From Micromonospora sp. NBC_01699 (GTDB lineage Bacteria > Actinomycetota > Actinomycetes > Mycobacteriales > Micromonosporaceae), in NCBI RefSeq assembly GCF_036250065.1, contig NZ_CP109199.1:4898001-4962000 (forward strand): a stretch of DNA of 64,000 nt. The letters run 5' to 3'. The position numbers were made by a program, and so were the translations under genes. The notes under the pieces are model-generated. The model was not told the origin of the DNA. It did no database searches and saw only the letters and a list, made by a program, of their open reading frames with translations. Position 1 is the stretch's first letter. Each line of letters begins with the position of its first letter. Below, piece by piece: positions 36,531-45,550 of this stretch.

Positions 36531-36570
36531 CGAACAAGTCCGAACGACCTCGACCGCCGCCGAACCTTCC
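36531..36570. promoter_or_regulatory. Tandem operator: four 10-bp CGAAC-type repeats
   Basis: CGAAC starts at 36531, 36541 and 36561 with a CGACC variant at 36551, so four units lie in strict 10-bp phase. It is the third copy of the array found at 30022 and 35876. It lies upstream of the regulator gene and of a 12-codon reading frame, suggesting that the regulator controls its own transcript. Confidence 0.55.
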
Positions 36571-36647
36571 GCCGGAGGGTCCATGCGATCGACGCTGGGA
36601 TGACGGGGCGGATCCGGGCCGCCTCCCGCGAAGGAGAGGAGAAGCTC

Positions 36648-36686
36648 ATGCGCGGCGTTTGCAAGCGCGGTATCAGCTGGACCTGA
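36648..36686 (+). CDS. Very short reading frame behind a strong ribosome site (possible leader peptide)
   Basis: ATG at 36648 follows AAGGAGAGGAG at ideal spacing and encodes 12 residues, MRGVCKRGISWT, before TGA. Such a strong site in an otherwise empty 500-base stretch between the repeat array and the regulator is unusual. It could be an upstream leader peptide, or the surviving ribosome site of a deleted gene. No second RNA structure was seen. The stretch 36687-36957 holds nothing else I can support. Confidence 0.25.
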   Translation: MRGVCKRGISWT

Positions 36687-36957
36687 TCGTCGTACGCGGT
36701 GTCGGGTCGACCTGACCGCCGCCACCGCATCGCCTGGAACTGACCGCCTCGCGGCGGCCGGTCGCGTCGGAGCGCCACCCGTGGCTGTACGCCCGGGGCG
36801 GCGCGCCGACGTCGGGACGACCGCGCGGGTGACCGGCCGAGCACCGCCGACCGAGCTGGGTCGAGCCGTCCGGCCAGGGCGGCAAGCCTTCGTCCCCGAC
36901 CGAAAGGTGGCACTTGCGGTCCCCTCCCCCGGCCACCGTCTGGTCCAATTCGTCTCA

Positions 36958-39510
36958 GTGGACAGCGAACGAAGTGATGCCGAACAGAACACCGTGACGG
37001 CACCCGGTCCGGACGTCGACCCGACGATCGCATCGAGCGCCGCACAGTACGTCGCACTCCTGCGCCGGGTCCGTGACCAATCGGGCCTCACCTACCGCGC
37101 GATCGCACGACGAGCACAGGCCAACGGCGAAATCCTGCCGGCCAGCACCCTCGCCACCATGTTCGGACGAACGACGCTACCCCGCCGAGAGCTCGTCGTC
37201 GCCCTGCTACGGGCGTGCGACGTACCGGCCACCCGGATGGGATCCTGGGTCAGGGCATGGCAACGCCTGGCCGCCGAACGCGGCAAGGGCCGGAACCCAC
37301 TCCGGCTACTCCCCCCGGTCGACGCCGCCCCGGGACGGACGCGGCCTCCCGGCGCCGGCCATCCAGCCGAGGACGACAACGGCGACGGCGACCGAGACGG
37401 CGACGGCGACGCGGGTACCGTCTCCGGGCCGGTGCCGGGGGACGGGGAACCGCCGTCGACGACCGGCCCGACCGCACCGGTGCACCGGCCCGTTCCGTTC
37501 CAGTTGCCGCCGCCACCGATGGTGATCGTCGGGCGTACCGCCGAGACCCGGCAGTTGCTCGACGCGATGGCCGCCGACGGCGCGGTGTGCGTCGTGGAGG
37601 GAGCCGGCGGCGTCGGCAAGTCGGCGCTCGCGCTGCACCTTTCGCACCTGGTGGCGCAGCGGCACCCCGGCGGCTGCCTCTACGCCGACCTGCACGGCGC
37701 CAGTGCCGGGGTCACGCCGGCCGAGCCCGCGGAGGTGCTGGCCCGCTTCCTGCGCGCGATGGGCGCGTCGACCGTTCCGCCCACGGTGGAGGAGGCGAGC
37801 ACCCTGCTGCGGACCATGACCGCCGCGCACGGCGTACTGATGATCCTGGACAACGCCGCCTCGGCCGCGCAGGTGCGTCCGCTGCTGCTCAGCGGCGCGG
37901 GTTGCACCACCGTGGTGACCAGCCGGTGGAGGCTGCTCGACCTGGACGTGACCGCCCGGATCCCGCTTCAGCCGCTGCCCGACGGCGTCGCACTGGACCT
38001 GCTGCGCCGGACCGGCGGCGCCGCGCTGGTCGACACGGAACCGGCCGCCGCGTCGGTGATCGTGCAGCGCTGCGCCGGGCTACCGCTGGCGTTGCGGATC
38101 GTGGGCGCCCGCGCGGCGGCCCGACCGAACGGGACCCTGGTCGGCCTCGCGGACCGGATCGACGACGAGCATCGGCGTCTCGACGTGCTCGAAGCCGGGG
38201 ACCTTTCCGTACGCGCCAGTCTGGATCTGGGATACCGGGCGTTCGACGAATCCGAGCAGGACGAGCGTCGACAGGCGATCCACCTGTTCCGGCTCGCCAG
38301 CCTGCCGGACTGGTCCGACGCCGCGGCGCCGGCCGTGGCCGCCCTGGTCGACCTGCCGGTGCCGCTGGCCGAGCGGATGCTCGAACACCTGCTGGACGCG
38401 CACCTGCTGGAGCCGTCCGGCGACGTGCGGTACGGATTCCACGACATCGTCCGCCTCTTCGCCCGGGAACGCGCCGAGGCGGTCGAGCCGCCGCCGGTAC
38501 GTGAGGCCGCGCTGGCCCGGCTCACCGGTCACCTGTTCACCACGACCGCGGCCGCGGCCCGCCTGCTCTATCCGCACGAGCAGTTTCCGGACCGTGACCC
38601 GGCGCGATCCTCCGATCACCGCCACCGGCTGGACGGCACCGCGGACGCCTGGGCCTGGTTCGAACGCGAACACACGAATCTGCTGGTCATCGCCCGGCAG
38701 CGGCTGGCCACCGGGCACGACCTCGCCGAGATACGCGATCTCGTACTGGTCGTCATCAGGTTCCTCGACTACGCGGGGTACGTCACCGAGCAGGTGCAGT
38801 TCGGCGAGCTGGGGGTCGAGGCGACGCAGCAGTTGGGCGACCGGGCGGCGAACGCGCTGGCCCTCAACGTACTGGCCGTGGCGATGCTCCGGGAGGGGCG
38901 GCTGGACCAGGGCATCAACCTGCTGCGCCGGATTCTGGTGATCCAACGTGATCTCGGCGACCGGTCCGGCGAGGCGTTGTGCCTGAACAATCTGGGCAAC
39001 GCACTGCGGGACCAGGGCGACCTGGACACCGCCGTGCTGCACCTCCGGGCGAGCCTTGCCATCCGGCGTGAGCTGGGTGACCGTTACAAGGAGGGATCGG
39101 TCCTGGACAACCTCGGTCTGGTGTTCCAGCGACGCCGCGACTTCACCCGGGCCGTGGCCCACCACCGGGCCGGACTCGCCATCACCCGGCAGGGCGGGGA
39201 CCGGTTGCGCGAGGCGCTGACGCTGATCAACTTCGCGGAGACGCTGAGAGTGTCCGGGGACACCACGGGAGCGCTGACCCGCGCCCGGCAGGCGCTGGTC
39301 ATCTGCCGGGAGTTCGACCACCGACGGGGCATGGGACTCGCCCAGCAGGTGCTGGGTGACGTCCACGCGGCGCTGGGGCGTACGAAGGACGCCCGCCGGC
39401 ACTGGACGGAGGCGTTGACCCTGCTCGACGGCCTCGACCGGCAGGCCCACGCCAGGCTGCGCGCCGTGCTCCGCGCGGATGGGGCAGAGCGGGACCGGAA
39501 CGTCTCGTAG
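36958..39510 (+). CDS. HTH / NB-ARC / TPR transcriptional regulator
   Basis: This regulator of about 850 residues has an N-terminal HTH-like domain (LTYRAIARRAQ ... ILPASTLATMFGRTTLPRRELV) of the kind seen in XRE-like actinomycete proteins. A Pro-rich linker leads to an NB-ARC ATPase (P-loop EGAGGVGKSALAL near residue 213, VLMILDNAAS as Walker B, TTVVTSRWRLL), then winged-helix segments and at least four TPRs (ALCLNNLGNALRDQGDLDTA and following). It has no SARP-type OmpR domain. GTG at 36958 is a likely start but no good ribosome site marks it; GTG at 36991 is possible. It is the best candidate to bind the 10-bp CGAAC arrays and to act as pathway activator. Confidence 0.88.
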   Translation: MDSERSDAEQNTVTAPGPDVDPTIASSAAQYVALLRRVRDQSGLTYRAIARRAQANGEILPASTLATMFGRTTLPRRELVVALLRACDVPATRMGSWVRAWQRLAAERGKGRNPLRLLPPVDAAPGRTRPPGAGHPAEDDNGDGDRDGDGDAGTVSGPVPGDGEPPSTTGPTAPVHRPVPFQLPPPPMVIVGRTAETRQLLDAMAADGAVCVVEGAGGVGKSALALHLSHLVAQRHPGGCLYADLHGASAGVTPAEPAEVLARFLRAMGASTVPPTVEEASTLLRTMTAAHGVLMILDNAASAAQVRPLLLSGAGCTTVVTSRWRLLDLDVTARIPLQPLPDGVALDLLRRTGGAALVDTEPAAASVIVQRCAGLPLALRIVGARAAARPNGTLVGLADRIDDEHRRLDVLEAGDLSVRASLDLGYRAFDESEQDERRQAIHLFRLASLPDWSDAAAPAVAALVDLPVPLAERMLEHLLDAHLLEPSGDVRYGFHDIVRLFARERAEAVEPPPVREAALARLTGHLFTTTAAAARLLYPHEQFPDRDPARSSDHRHRLDGTADAWAWFEREHTNLLVIARQRLATGHDLAEIRDLVLVVIRFLDYAGYVTEQVQFGELGVEATQQLGDRAANALALNVLAVAMLREGRLDQGINLLRRILVIQRDLGDRSGEALCLNNLGNALRDQGDLDTAVLHLRASLAIRRELGDRYKEGSVLDNLGLVFQRRRDFTRAVAHHRAGLAITRQGGDRLREALTLINFAETLRVSGDTTGALTRARQALVICREFDHRRGMGLAQQVLGDVHAALGRTKDARRHWTEALTLLDGLDRQAHARLRAVLRADGAERDRNVS

Positions 39511-39596
39511 CCCCGACGTTGCGCGGATTCTGGCCGCTCGGGTTCGAGGACGGTGGGATCCCGCCGATCGTGTTCGACCGACGGGATCCGCATCGG

Positions 39597-42500
39597 TTAT
39601 CCGCCGACCCGGTACGCCCGGATCACCGTCTGCTCCACCGCGTTGCCGTCCGCGTCGGCAGCCTTAGCCCGCAGCGACACGTGACCGGCCCGGTCGTGTG
39701 GCACCGACGCCTTCCAGCCGGCACCGTCCCGGTTGGTCGGCACCGGGTGCCAGTTCCGGCCGTCGTCGTACGAGATGTCGACGGTCATCGCCACGACCGG
39801 TCGCTCGGCCACCCCGTCCTGTCGGTGCACCGACACCCGTACCGGCCGACGGTCACCGACCGGCACGGTGTTGCGTAGGTCGACCGGTGCGTCGAGGAGC
39901 AGTCCCAGCAGCGGCAGTGGCCGCCGGGTCGATTCCGTACCGGATCGGAAGGTCCATGACCCGTTGACCATTGTGCTCAGCCGCCAGGTCGGCGAGTGGT
40001 GTGTCGCCGAGGTGGTGAGCCGGTAGGTCGCCGGTCCGGCCGGTACGGCGAACTGCCCCCGGCCCGGTTCGTTGACGGTGCCGAGGAGCTGTCCGTTCCG
40101 GTACAGGCTGGTGCTGCCCGTGGTGCTTTCACCGAACTCGGAGGTCGGTTTGGGATGGCCGCTGGCGTCGGTGAACATCGGCACCCGCACGTCGAGCACG
40201 TTCCCCTGCCGGCTCACCCACGGCTTGCCGGCGTTGCCCACGGTCGGTCCGGTCAACGCCGGCCCCACCACCGCCCTGTCCCAACTGACCGCCGGGTTGC
40301 CCCCCGGCCGCAGGCTCGACTCGGCCCTCGCCACCTCGGGCGAGACGCCGTTGCCGAGTCCGATCCGCCAGCTACCCGGCGTGTAGTACTCGGTACGTCG
40401 CAGCGGCGCGAACACCGGCATCGAGATCAACACCCCGTGGTAGTCGCCGTCGAACCGGATCGACGAGCTGATCTGCCGTACTCCCTCGCCCGCGTCGTGG
40501 TAACCGGTCGCGACGGCGGCCAGTTCACTGGTCGTCGGCCGGTACGCCAGGTCCGACGGAACCCCGCCCCGAACGCGGTGGCCAAGCTGGTAGCGGTACG
40601 GGCTGACCGGCTGCCCGGTCACGGTCGCGGTCAGCGTCCCGTCACCGGCGAGTTCGACAAATCGGTCGAGTCCCGGGAGGCCGGGGCCCGACGTGATGGT
40701 CGGCAGGGCGAGCGGCTCGCCCGCCCAACTGAACCGTCCGGTCGCCATCAGCACCATCCGGGCACCCCGCTCCTGAAGCTGCCGTACCACCGGGGCCAGC
40801 GCGAACGGTTCCACCTCGTCGTCCGACGAGGTGAGCACGGCGAGCACGCCGGCGACGTCGACGTCGGGCAGCTCACCGGCCGGGCCGACCACGAGCCGGA
40901 CGACCGGAAGCCGCGCGGTCCCTTCGAAGGGTGGCGTCGGTCCGGGCCGCCATAGCCAGCCGACCCGGACCGGGAACCGTTCCGGTGCGGTCGCCGACAG
41001 CTCCAGCATCGGCCGTTCCAGGACTGCCAGGTCGGTGAGGGTGAACTCCTCCGCGCTCACCCCGGGTGCGCTGCCCACCAGCACCTCGCGGAAGCGCGGT
41101 TCGAAGATGGTCGTCATGCTGGTGCTGTTCGGTGCGCCGGCCCACCGCCCGCCGATGGTGATCTGCCGCAGCCCGTCGGTTGCCGCCGGCTGGTCGGCTA
41201 CCCCGAGCGGTACGACCCGGGCCCACCGGGCGTCCATGGTGACCGTGGTGTCGTCGGCGACCGTCAGGCCCGGATAGCCAAGAGTGGCGGCGCGGTGCCC
41301 GCCGTTCGCCGCTGCCGGCAGCTCGGCGCTGGACAGCAAGGCGTACCGTCCGGCGGGCACCGAGACCGTACCCGATCCGAACACAAACTCCCGGAACCCG
41401 CTCGTCACGGGGTCGATGCCGACCACCATCGTGGTGGCGGTGTCACTGGGACTGCCCTGCTGGTCCAGCGACCGGACGGTGACCTCGTGCGTCTCGGCGG
41501 CCTGCCGCACCCCGACCGGGGTTCGTACGCTGCTGCCTCCTCCGGTGGCCTGCACGACCCCGCCGTACGTTCCGACCCTTTCCTGGCTGGCGATCCGCAC
41601 CGGAACGGAGGCGCTGCCCCGGGCCGGCACGGTGAGGGTGGTCGCGCCGAGCGTGACCAGTCCCGGCGGGGCCGGCTGGCCGGCGGTGTCTTCCAGGTTC
41701 AGCGTCAGCCGCAGGGTGACCGGTGTCGACCCGTCGTTGCGGTAGGTCAGTTCCCGGGTGACGCCGGCCGCGTCCCAGGGCAGATCCGCGTTGAGGCCCG
41801 CCGCCTCGGCCCGGACCGGCTGGGTGACGGCTCGGGCCACGTCGATCCGGCCGGCGCCGACGTCGAAGACCCTGGACTCCCGAGCCGGCGTCGCGGCGCC
41901 GACCAGGGCCGCCTTGAGCTGCGTACCGGTCCAGTCGGGGTGCCGCTGCGCGAGGATCGCCGCCGCTCCGGCAACGTGCGGCGCGGCCATCGATGTGCCG
42001 GACAGCGGCACGTGGTCGGGATCGCCGGCGGTCCCCGGGTACGCCCCGGTCGCTCGGGCGGCCAGGATCGCCTCGCCCGGCGCGGCCAGCTCGGGTTTCA
42101 GCGCCCCGTCCCCGATCCGGGGGCCTCGGCTGGAGAACTCGCTGATCCGGTCGGTCGAGTCCACACTGGAGACCGCGAGCGCCGCGTCGGCGCTGGCCGG
42201 TGCCGACACCGGCGCCCACGCCCCGTTGTTGCCGGCGGCGGCCACGAAGAGCGTGCCGTGTTCGGCGCTGAGCCGGTCGACCGCTTGGCTGACCGGATCG
42301 GTGCCATCGCTCGGGACGCCGCCGAGGCTCAGGTTCACCACCTTCGCACCGGCCTTGGTGACCGCCCACTCCATGCCGGCGAGGATCCAGTCCTCCGGCC
42401 CGCGACCGGAGTCGTCGAGGACCTTGCCCACCGCCAGCTTCGCGTCCGGCGCGACCCCGCGATGCCGACCGCCGGCCCCCGAGCCCGCGACGGTCGCCGC

Positions 42501-43373
42501 CACGTGGGTGCCGTGGCCGTACCGGTCCTCGACGCTCCCGGTCCCGGTGAAGTCCGCTGCCGCCGACACCCGCCCGGTCAGGTCGGGATGGTCGGTGTCG
42601 TATCCGGAGTCGAGGACCGCGACCGTGACGCCCTTACCGGTGTAGCCCGCCCGCCAGGCCGTGGGTGCACCGATCCGGGGCACGCTCCGCTCCAGGGTCG
42701 CCCGGTAACGGGCGTTCAACCACACCTTCCGGACGCCACCCCGGATGCTCCGCCCCTCCGGGTTCGCCTGACGGACCAGGTCCGCCCAGAACCGGGCCGC
42801 CATCGCCTTCGGCTGGTCGTTCGCGGTCAGGTTCAGCGCCGGCAGCACCCGTCGGATCATCGTCCCGGCCAGCGGTGCCGCCCGCCGGGCCCGGCCGGTG
42901 TCGGCGTACTGGACCAGCAGCGGCAGCACCTGACTGGCGTTGTCGTCGTACCCCTGCGCCAGCAGGCCGGTGACGTCGAACAGCCGTTCGTCGAGCAGGT
43001 CCGCGCGGAGCAGCGGTACGGCGTCGGTGGGGATCACGTACCAGGCGCCGTCGCGCTGGTAGCGGGCGTACGAGACGGTCCGGGGCCGGACCGTGCCGGT
43101 CGCGTCCCGCCCGGTACCCGGCTGAATTGAGGGTTCGCCGTCCGGGTCGAGCCGGACCACGTCCCCGGTGATCAGCGTGACCGTTCCGGTGTTGCTCTGT
43201 AGGGTCCGCCCGGCATCGGCCGTCCCGCTGTCGCCGGGTGCCCCCGTCGATCCGGTGGGTGGGGCACCGGCCGCGCCGTACGTCGGCATGACCGTGAGGA
43301 GCGCGGCCAGGGACAGACCGACGGCCAGCAGTTTCCGTCCGCGGACCCGGAACCGGGTCTTTCCGGCGGTCAT
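39597..43373 (-). CDS. Secreted S8 (subtilisin-like) serine peptidase
   Basis: This 1,258-residue exported peptidase has a signal peptide (KLLAVGLSLAALLTVMP, then AAGAPP). The catalytic triad is Asp in VAVLDSGYDTDHPDL, His in YGHGTHVAATVAG and Ser in LSGTSMAAPHVAG, with the oxyanion Asn in AAAGNNG. About 700 residues of beta-rich C-terminal domains follow. ATG at 43373 overlaps the stop of the CU044_5270 gene (ATGA), so it is the last gene of a sigma / membrane protein / peptidase operon. Its job is extracellular proteolysis; a role in activating the upstream signalling pair is possible. Confidence 0.95.
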   Translation of the reverse strand: MTAGKTRFRVRGRKLLAVGLSLAALLTVMPTYGAAGAPPTGSTGAPGDSGTADAGRTLQSNTGTVTLITGDVVRLDPDGEPSIQPGTGRDATGTVRPRTVSYARYQRDGAWYVIPTDAVPLLRADLLDERLFDVTGLLAQGYDDNASQVLPLLVQYADTGRARRAAPLAGTMIRRVLPALNLTANDQPKAMAARFWADLVRQANPEGRSIRGGVRKVWLNARYRATLERSVPRIGAPTAWRAGYTGKGVTVAVLDSGYDTDHPDLTGRVSAAADFTGTGSVEDRYGHGTHVAATVAGSGAGGRHRGVAPDAKLAVGKVLDDSGRGPEDWILAGMEWAVTKAGAKVVNLSLGGVPSDGTDPVSQAVDRLSAEHGTLFVAAAGNNGAWAPVSAPASADAALAVSSVDSTDRISEFSSRGPRIGDGALKPELAAPGEAILAARATGAYPGTAGDPDHVPLSGTSMAAPHVAGAAAILAQRHPDWTGTQLKAALVGAATPARESRVFDVGAGRIDVARAVTQPVRAEAAGLNADLPWDAAGVTRELTYRNDGSTPVTLRLTLNLEDTAGQPAPPGLVTLGATTLTVPARGSASVPVRIASQERVGTYGGVVQATGGGSSVRTPVGVRQAAETHEVTVRSLDQQGSPSDTATTMVVGIDPVTSGFREFVFGSGTVSVPAGRYALLSSAELPAAANGGHRAATLGYPGLTVADDTTVTMDARWARVVPLGVADQPAATDGLRQITIGGRWAGAPNSTSMTTIFEPRFREVLVGSAPGVSAEEFTLTDLAVLERPMLELSATAPERFPVRVGWLWRPGPTPPFEGTARLPVVRLVVGPAGELPDVDVAGVLAVLTSSDDEVEPFALAPVVRQLQERGARMVLMATGRFSWAGEPLALPTITSGPGLPGLDRFVELAGDGTLTATVTGQPVSPYRYQLGHRVRGGVPSDLAYRPTTSELAAVATGYHDAGEGVRQISSSIRFDGDYHGVLISMPVFAPLRRTEYYTPGSWRIGLGNGVSPEVARAESSLRPGGNPAVSWDRAVVGPALTGPTVGNAGKPWVSRQGNVLDVRVPMFTDASGHPKPTSEFGESTTGSTSLYRNGQLLGTVNEPGRGQFAVPAGPATYRLTTSATHHSPTWRLSTMVNGSWTFRSGTESTRRPLPLLGLLLDAPVDLRNTVPVGDRRPVRVSVHRQDGVAERPVVAMTVDISYDDGRNWHPVPTNRDGAGWKASVPHDRAGHVSLRAKAADADGNAVEQTVIRAYRVGG

Positions 43374-44599
43374 CGGACCTCACCGACCCGGTCGACGGTC
43401 ATGAACGTGAGCACGGCCGCTGACGCCACGGTGCCGGCCGGTATGCCGCGTGCCGTCCGGATCTGCACCGTGCGGAAGCCGAGGAGTTCACGGCCGGCGG
43501 TGTCGAAGACCAGTTCCTCCCGCTGGGTCTCGTCACCGGTCGGCTCACCGTCGCGGCCGATGGCGATACCCTGCCGACCACCCAGGTCGACCCGGCCGGC
43601 GACCCGCTCGACTCCGGGAATCAGTGCGACCGCCTGGTAGAGAGCCGCCCGAACCTCCGGTGGCACGATCGGGTCGGCCTCCCGGAGCAGACTCAGGACC
43701 GCCGTGAAGACTTCCTGGTCGGCCGAGTGCTTGTTCTGGTCGCCGACGGCCTGCCGCAGGGTGTCCAGTAGCCGGGCCGGATCGGTCGGCAGGCTGGCCA
43801 GGTAGGCCGGGGTCGGTCGGTACAACTCGCCCGGGTCTCGGACCGCCGGGCAGTTCGCGCAGTCGGCGGGCGGTTGGTAGTCCGGCGCCGGCCCGTACTC
43901 CTCGACCTTCGGCGGGGCGGTCAGGTCGTACCCGAGTTCGCGGGCGGCCTCGGCGTCCGCCGGGGTCTGCGGGGTACGGCTGGTCCCGTGCGTGATGCGG
44001 AGCCGTGCCGACCGCAGGCCGTCGACGGTGTACCACATCTCGTGCCGGCGGCCCTCCCAGATCCTGGCCACCGGCCCGTCACCCTCGACGTCGCCGATCA
44101 CCTGCAAGTAGCCCTCCTCGACCACCCGGTAGATGAACTGTTCCGGCCGGACCTCCAGGGCCGGACCGAGTCGAGCGTTCGCGGCGGCCAGTCGCAGCAC
44201 CGTCCCGGCGCTGTCGCCGTCGCTGACCGGGACCCTGTCCGGGTCCGTGTTCGTGTCCGGGAGACTGGCCACCCCACCCCGGCTCGCGTCGCCGGGAGCC
44301 GTCGCCGGGCCGAGGATCACCGGTACGACCAGCGCCACCGCAACCGCGGCCGAGATCCCGAGCCCGCCGAGCGACCACTGCCACCATCGGGCGCCGGGTC
44401 GGTCACCCCGTCCCGCCAGCCGGGTACGCAACGCCGTGACCCGGCGGCGCCCCGGTGCCTCCACGTTGCCCAACTTGATCGCCGCGGAGTCGGTCCGAGC
44501 CTGCGCCAGCAGGGCCACCCGGGCCCGGGCCATCGTCTCGGCGGACGGCGCCGGAGCATTCCCCAGTACGTCGCGAATCATCCGCACCTCGTCCATCAC
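43370..44599 (-). CDS. CU044_5270-family membrane protein, probable sigma-factor partner
   Basis: This 409-residue protein has an N-terminal cytoplasmic part of about 70 residues, one membrane segment (GISAAVAVALVVPVIL, about 78-95) and an outside domain of about 310 residues. This is the layout of actinomycete CU044_5270 proteins, which sit next to ECF sigma factors and probably act as anti-sigma factors. A CANC motif with two Cys (near DCANCPAVRDP) could be redox- or metal-sensitive. Both ends overlap neighbours by four bases: sigma gene upstream, S8 peptidase downstream. Confidence 0.85.
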   Translation of the reverse strand: MMDEVRMIRDVLGNAPAPSAETMARARVALLAQARTDSAAIKLGNVEAPGRRRVTALRTRLAGRGDRPGARWWQWSLGGLGISAAVAVALVVPVILGPATAPGDASRGGVASLPDTNTDPDRVPVSDGDSAGTVLRLAAANARLGPALEVRPEQFIYRVVEEGYLQVIGDVEGDGPVARIWEGRRHEMWYTVDGLRSARLRITHGTSRTPQTPADAEAARELGYDLTAPPKVEEYGPAPDYQPPADCANCPAVRDPGELYRPTPAYLASLPTDPARLLDTLRQAVGDQNKHSADQEVFTAVLSLLREADPIVPPEVRAALYQAVALIPGVERVAGRVDLGGRQGIAIGRDGEPTGDETQREELVFDTAGRELLGFRTVQIRTARGIPAGTVASAAVLTFMTVDRVGEVR

Positions 44600-45300
44600 A
44601 GGTCCCTCAGGTCTCGATCGTGGCTGGTCGGATCGGAGTCGCCGAGCGCCTTGCGCATCTTGCGACGCGCCCGGTTGAGCCGGGAGCAGACGGTGCCGTA
44701 CGGAATTTCCAGGGCTGCCGCGACCTCGTGGTAGGTGAGTTCGCCGAGCGCGACAAGCAGAAGCACGTCGCGGTCCCGGGGCGATAGCGAGGCCAGCGCC
44801 GCGGCCAGATCACGCTGCACACTCTGCGCGCTGACCATCGCGGCTATCCGCTCATCGTGACCGGCGACGGACCGGTCCTGCGGCGCCCGGGCCAGCGCCC
44901 GATAACGCCGCTCCTCGCTGCGCCGCTGGCGGCGGACGAGGTTCGTGGCAATGCCGTACAGCCACGCCCGGACGTGCCCGCCCGATCCGGCGCCGGCCTC
45001 ACCGACACGGTCGATCGGGGCACCACTGTCGGCGGGGTCGCCGCTATCGAACAGGGACCGTTTGCCGAAGGCGACCAGGAACGTCTCCGCCGCCAGGTCG
45101 TCGGCGACGGTCGGACCGAGCCGGTTCGCCACGAACCGATGAATCTCAAGATAATACCGGTCGAAAAGCACGGCAAACCGCTCCGGCTCGCCCCGCGACT
45201 GCCGCAGCACGACGACGTCGGCCACGTAACCGACGTCGGCGGGCGGGTCGCTGCCGGCCAGCGAGTCGGGGCCGACCGCGCACACGGGTGACGCTGTCAC
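44596..45300 (-). CDS. ECF-type RNA polymerase sigma factor
   Basis: This protein of about 234 residues has sigma region 2 (FDRYYLEIHRFVANRLG, AAETFLVAFGKR, WLYGIATNLVRRQRR). Region 4 reads LSPRDRDVLLLVALGELTYHEVAAAL with the recognition helix IPYGTVCSRLNRARRKMRK. The first 25 residues look non-conserved and GTG at 45300 lacks a good ribosome site, so the true start may be a little inside. It is coupled to the CU044_5270 gene. The 250-base gap upstream (45301-45550) probably holds its promoter; I see no gene there. Confidence 0.93.
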   Translation of the reverse strand: MTASPVCAVGPDSLAGSDPPADVGYVADVVVLRQSRGEPERFAVLFDRYYLEIHRFVANRLGPTVADDLAAETFLVAFGKRSLFDSGDPADSGAPIDRVGEAGAGSGGHVRAWLYGIATNLVRRQRRSEERRYRALARAPQDRSVAGHDERIAAMVSAQSVQRDLAAALASLSPRDRDVLLLVALGELTYHEVAAALEIPYGTVCSRLNRARRKMRKALGDSDPTSHDRDLRDL

Positions 45301-45550
45301 GAGAATGGTCCGGTCATGGATGTCTGTCCTCCAGGAGCGTCATGGGTCCGACACCCCTCTACACCCGATGACCGCGCTCCCCTTCACACCCCAACGACTG
45401 GTGTCCCGCGATGCCCATAACCCGGGCCCCGGCCGGAGGTGCGAGTCCTCGGAAATCCCGTCGGTGCAGCCGCCGTCCGGGATCGGGTTCCGGGGCGGGT
45501 GCCCGCCGACGAGGAACCGGTAGTCGCCGGGCTTCACGGGCGGGACGGGG

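Noticed and set aside
36395-37057. Arg-rich open frame on the minus strand near the regulator
   Set aside because: It has no start site, no motifs and low-complexity Arg/Ser composition, and it overlaps the repeat array and the regulator start.
39511-39596. Terminator between the regulator and S8 peptidase genes
   Set aside because: A 16-base imperfect palindrome without loop is present near 39550, too weak to call.
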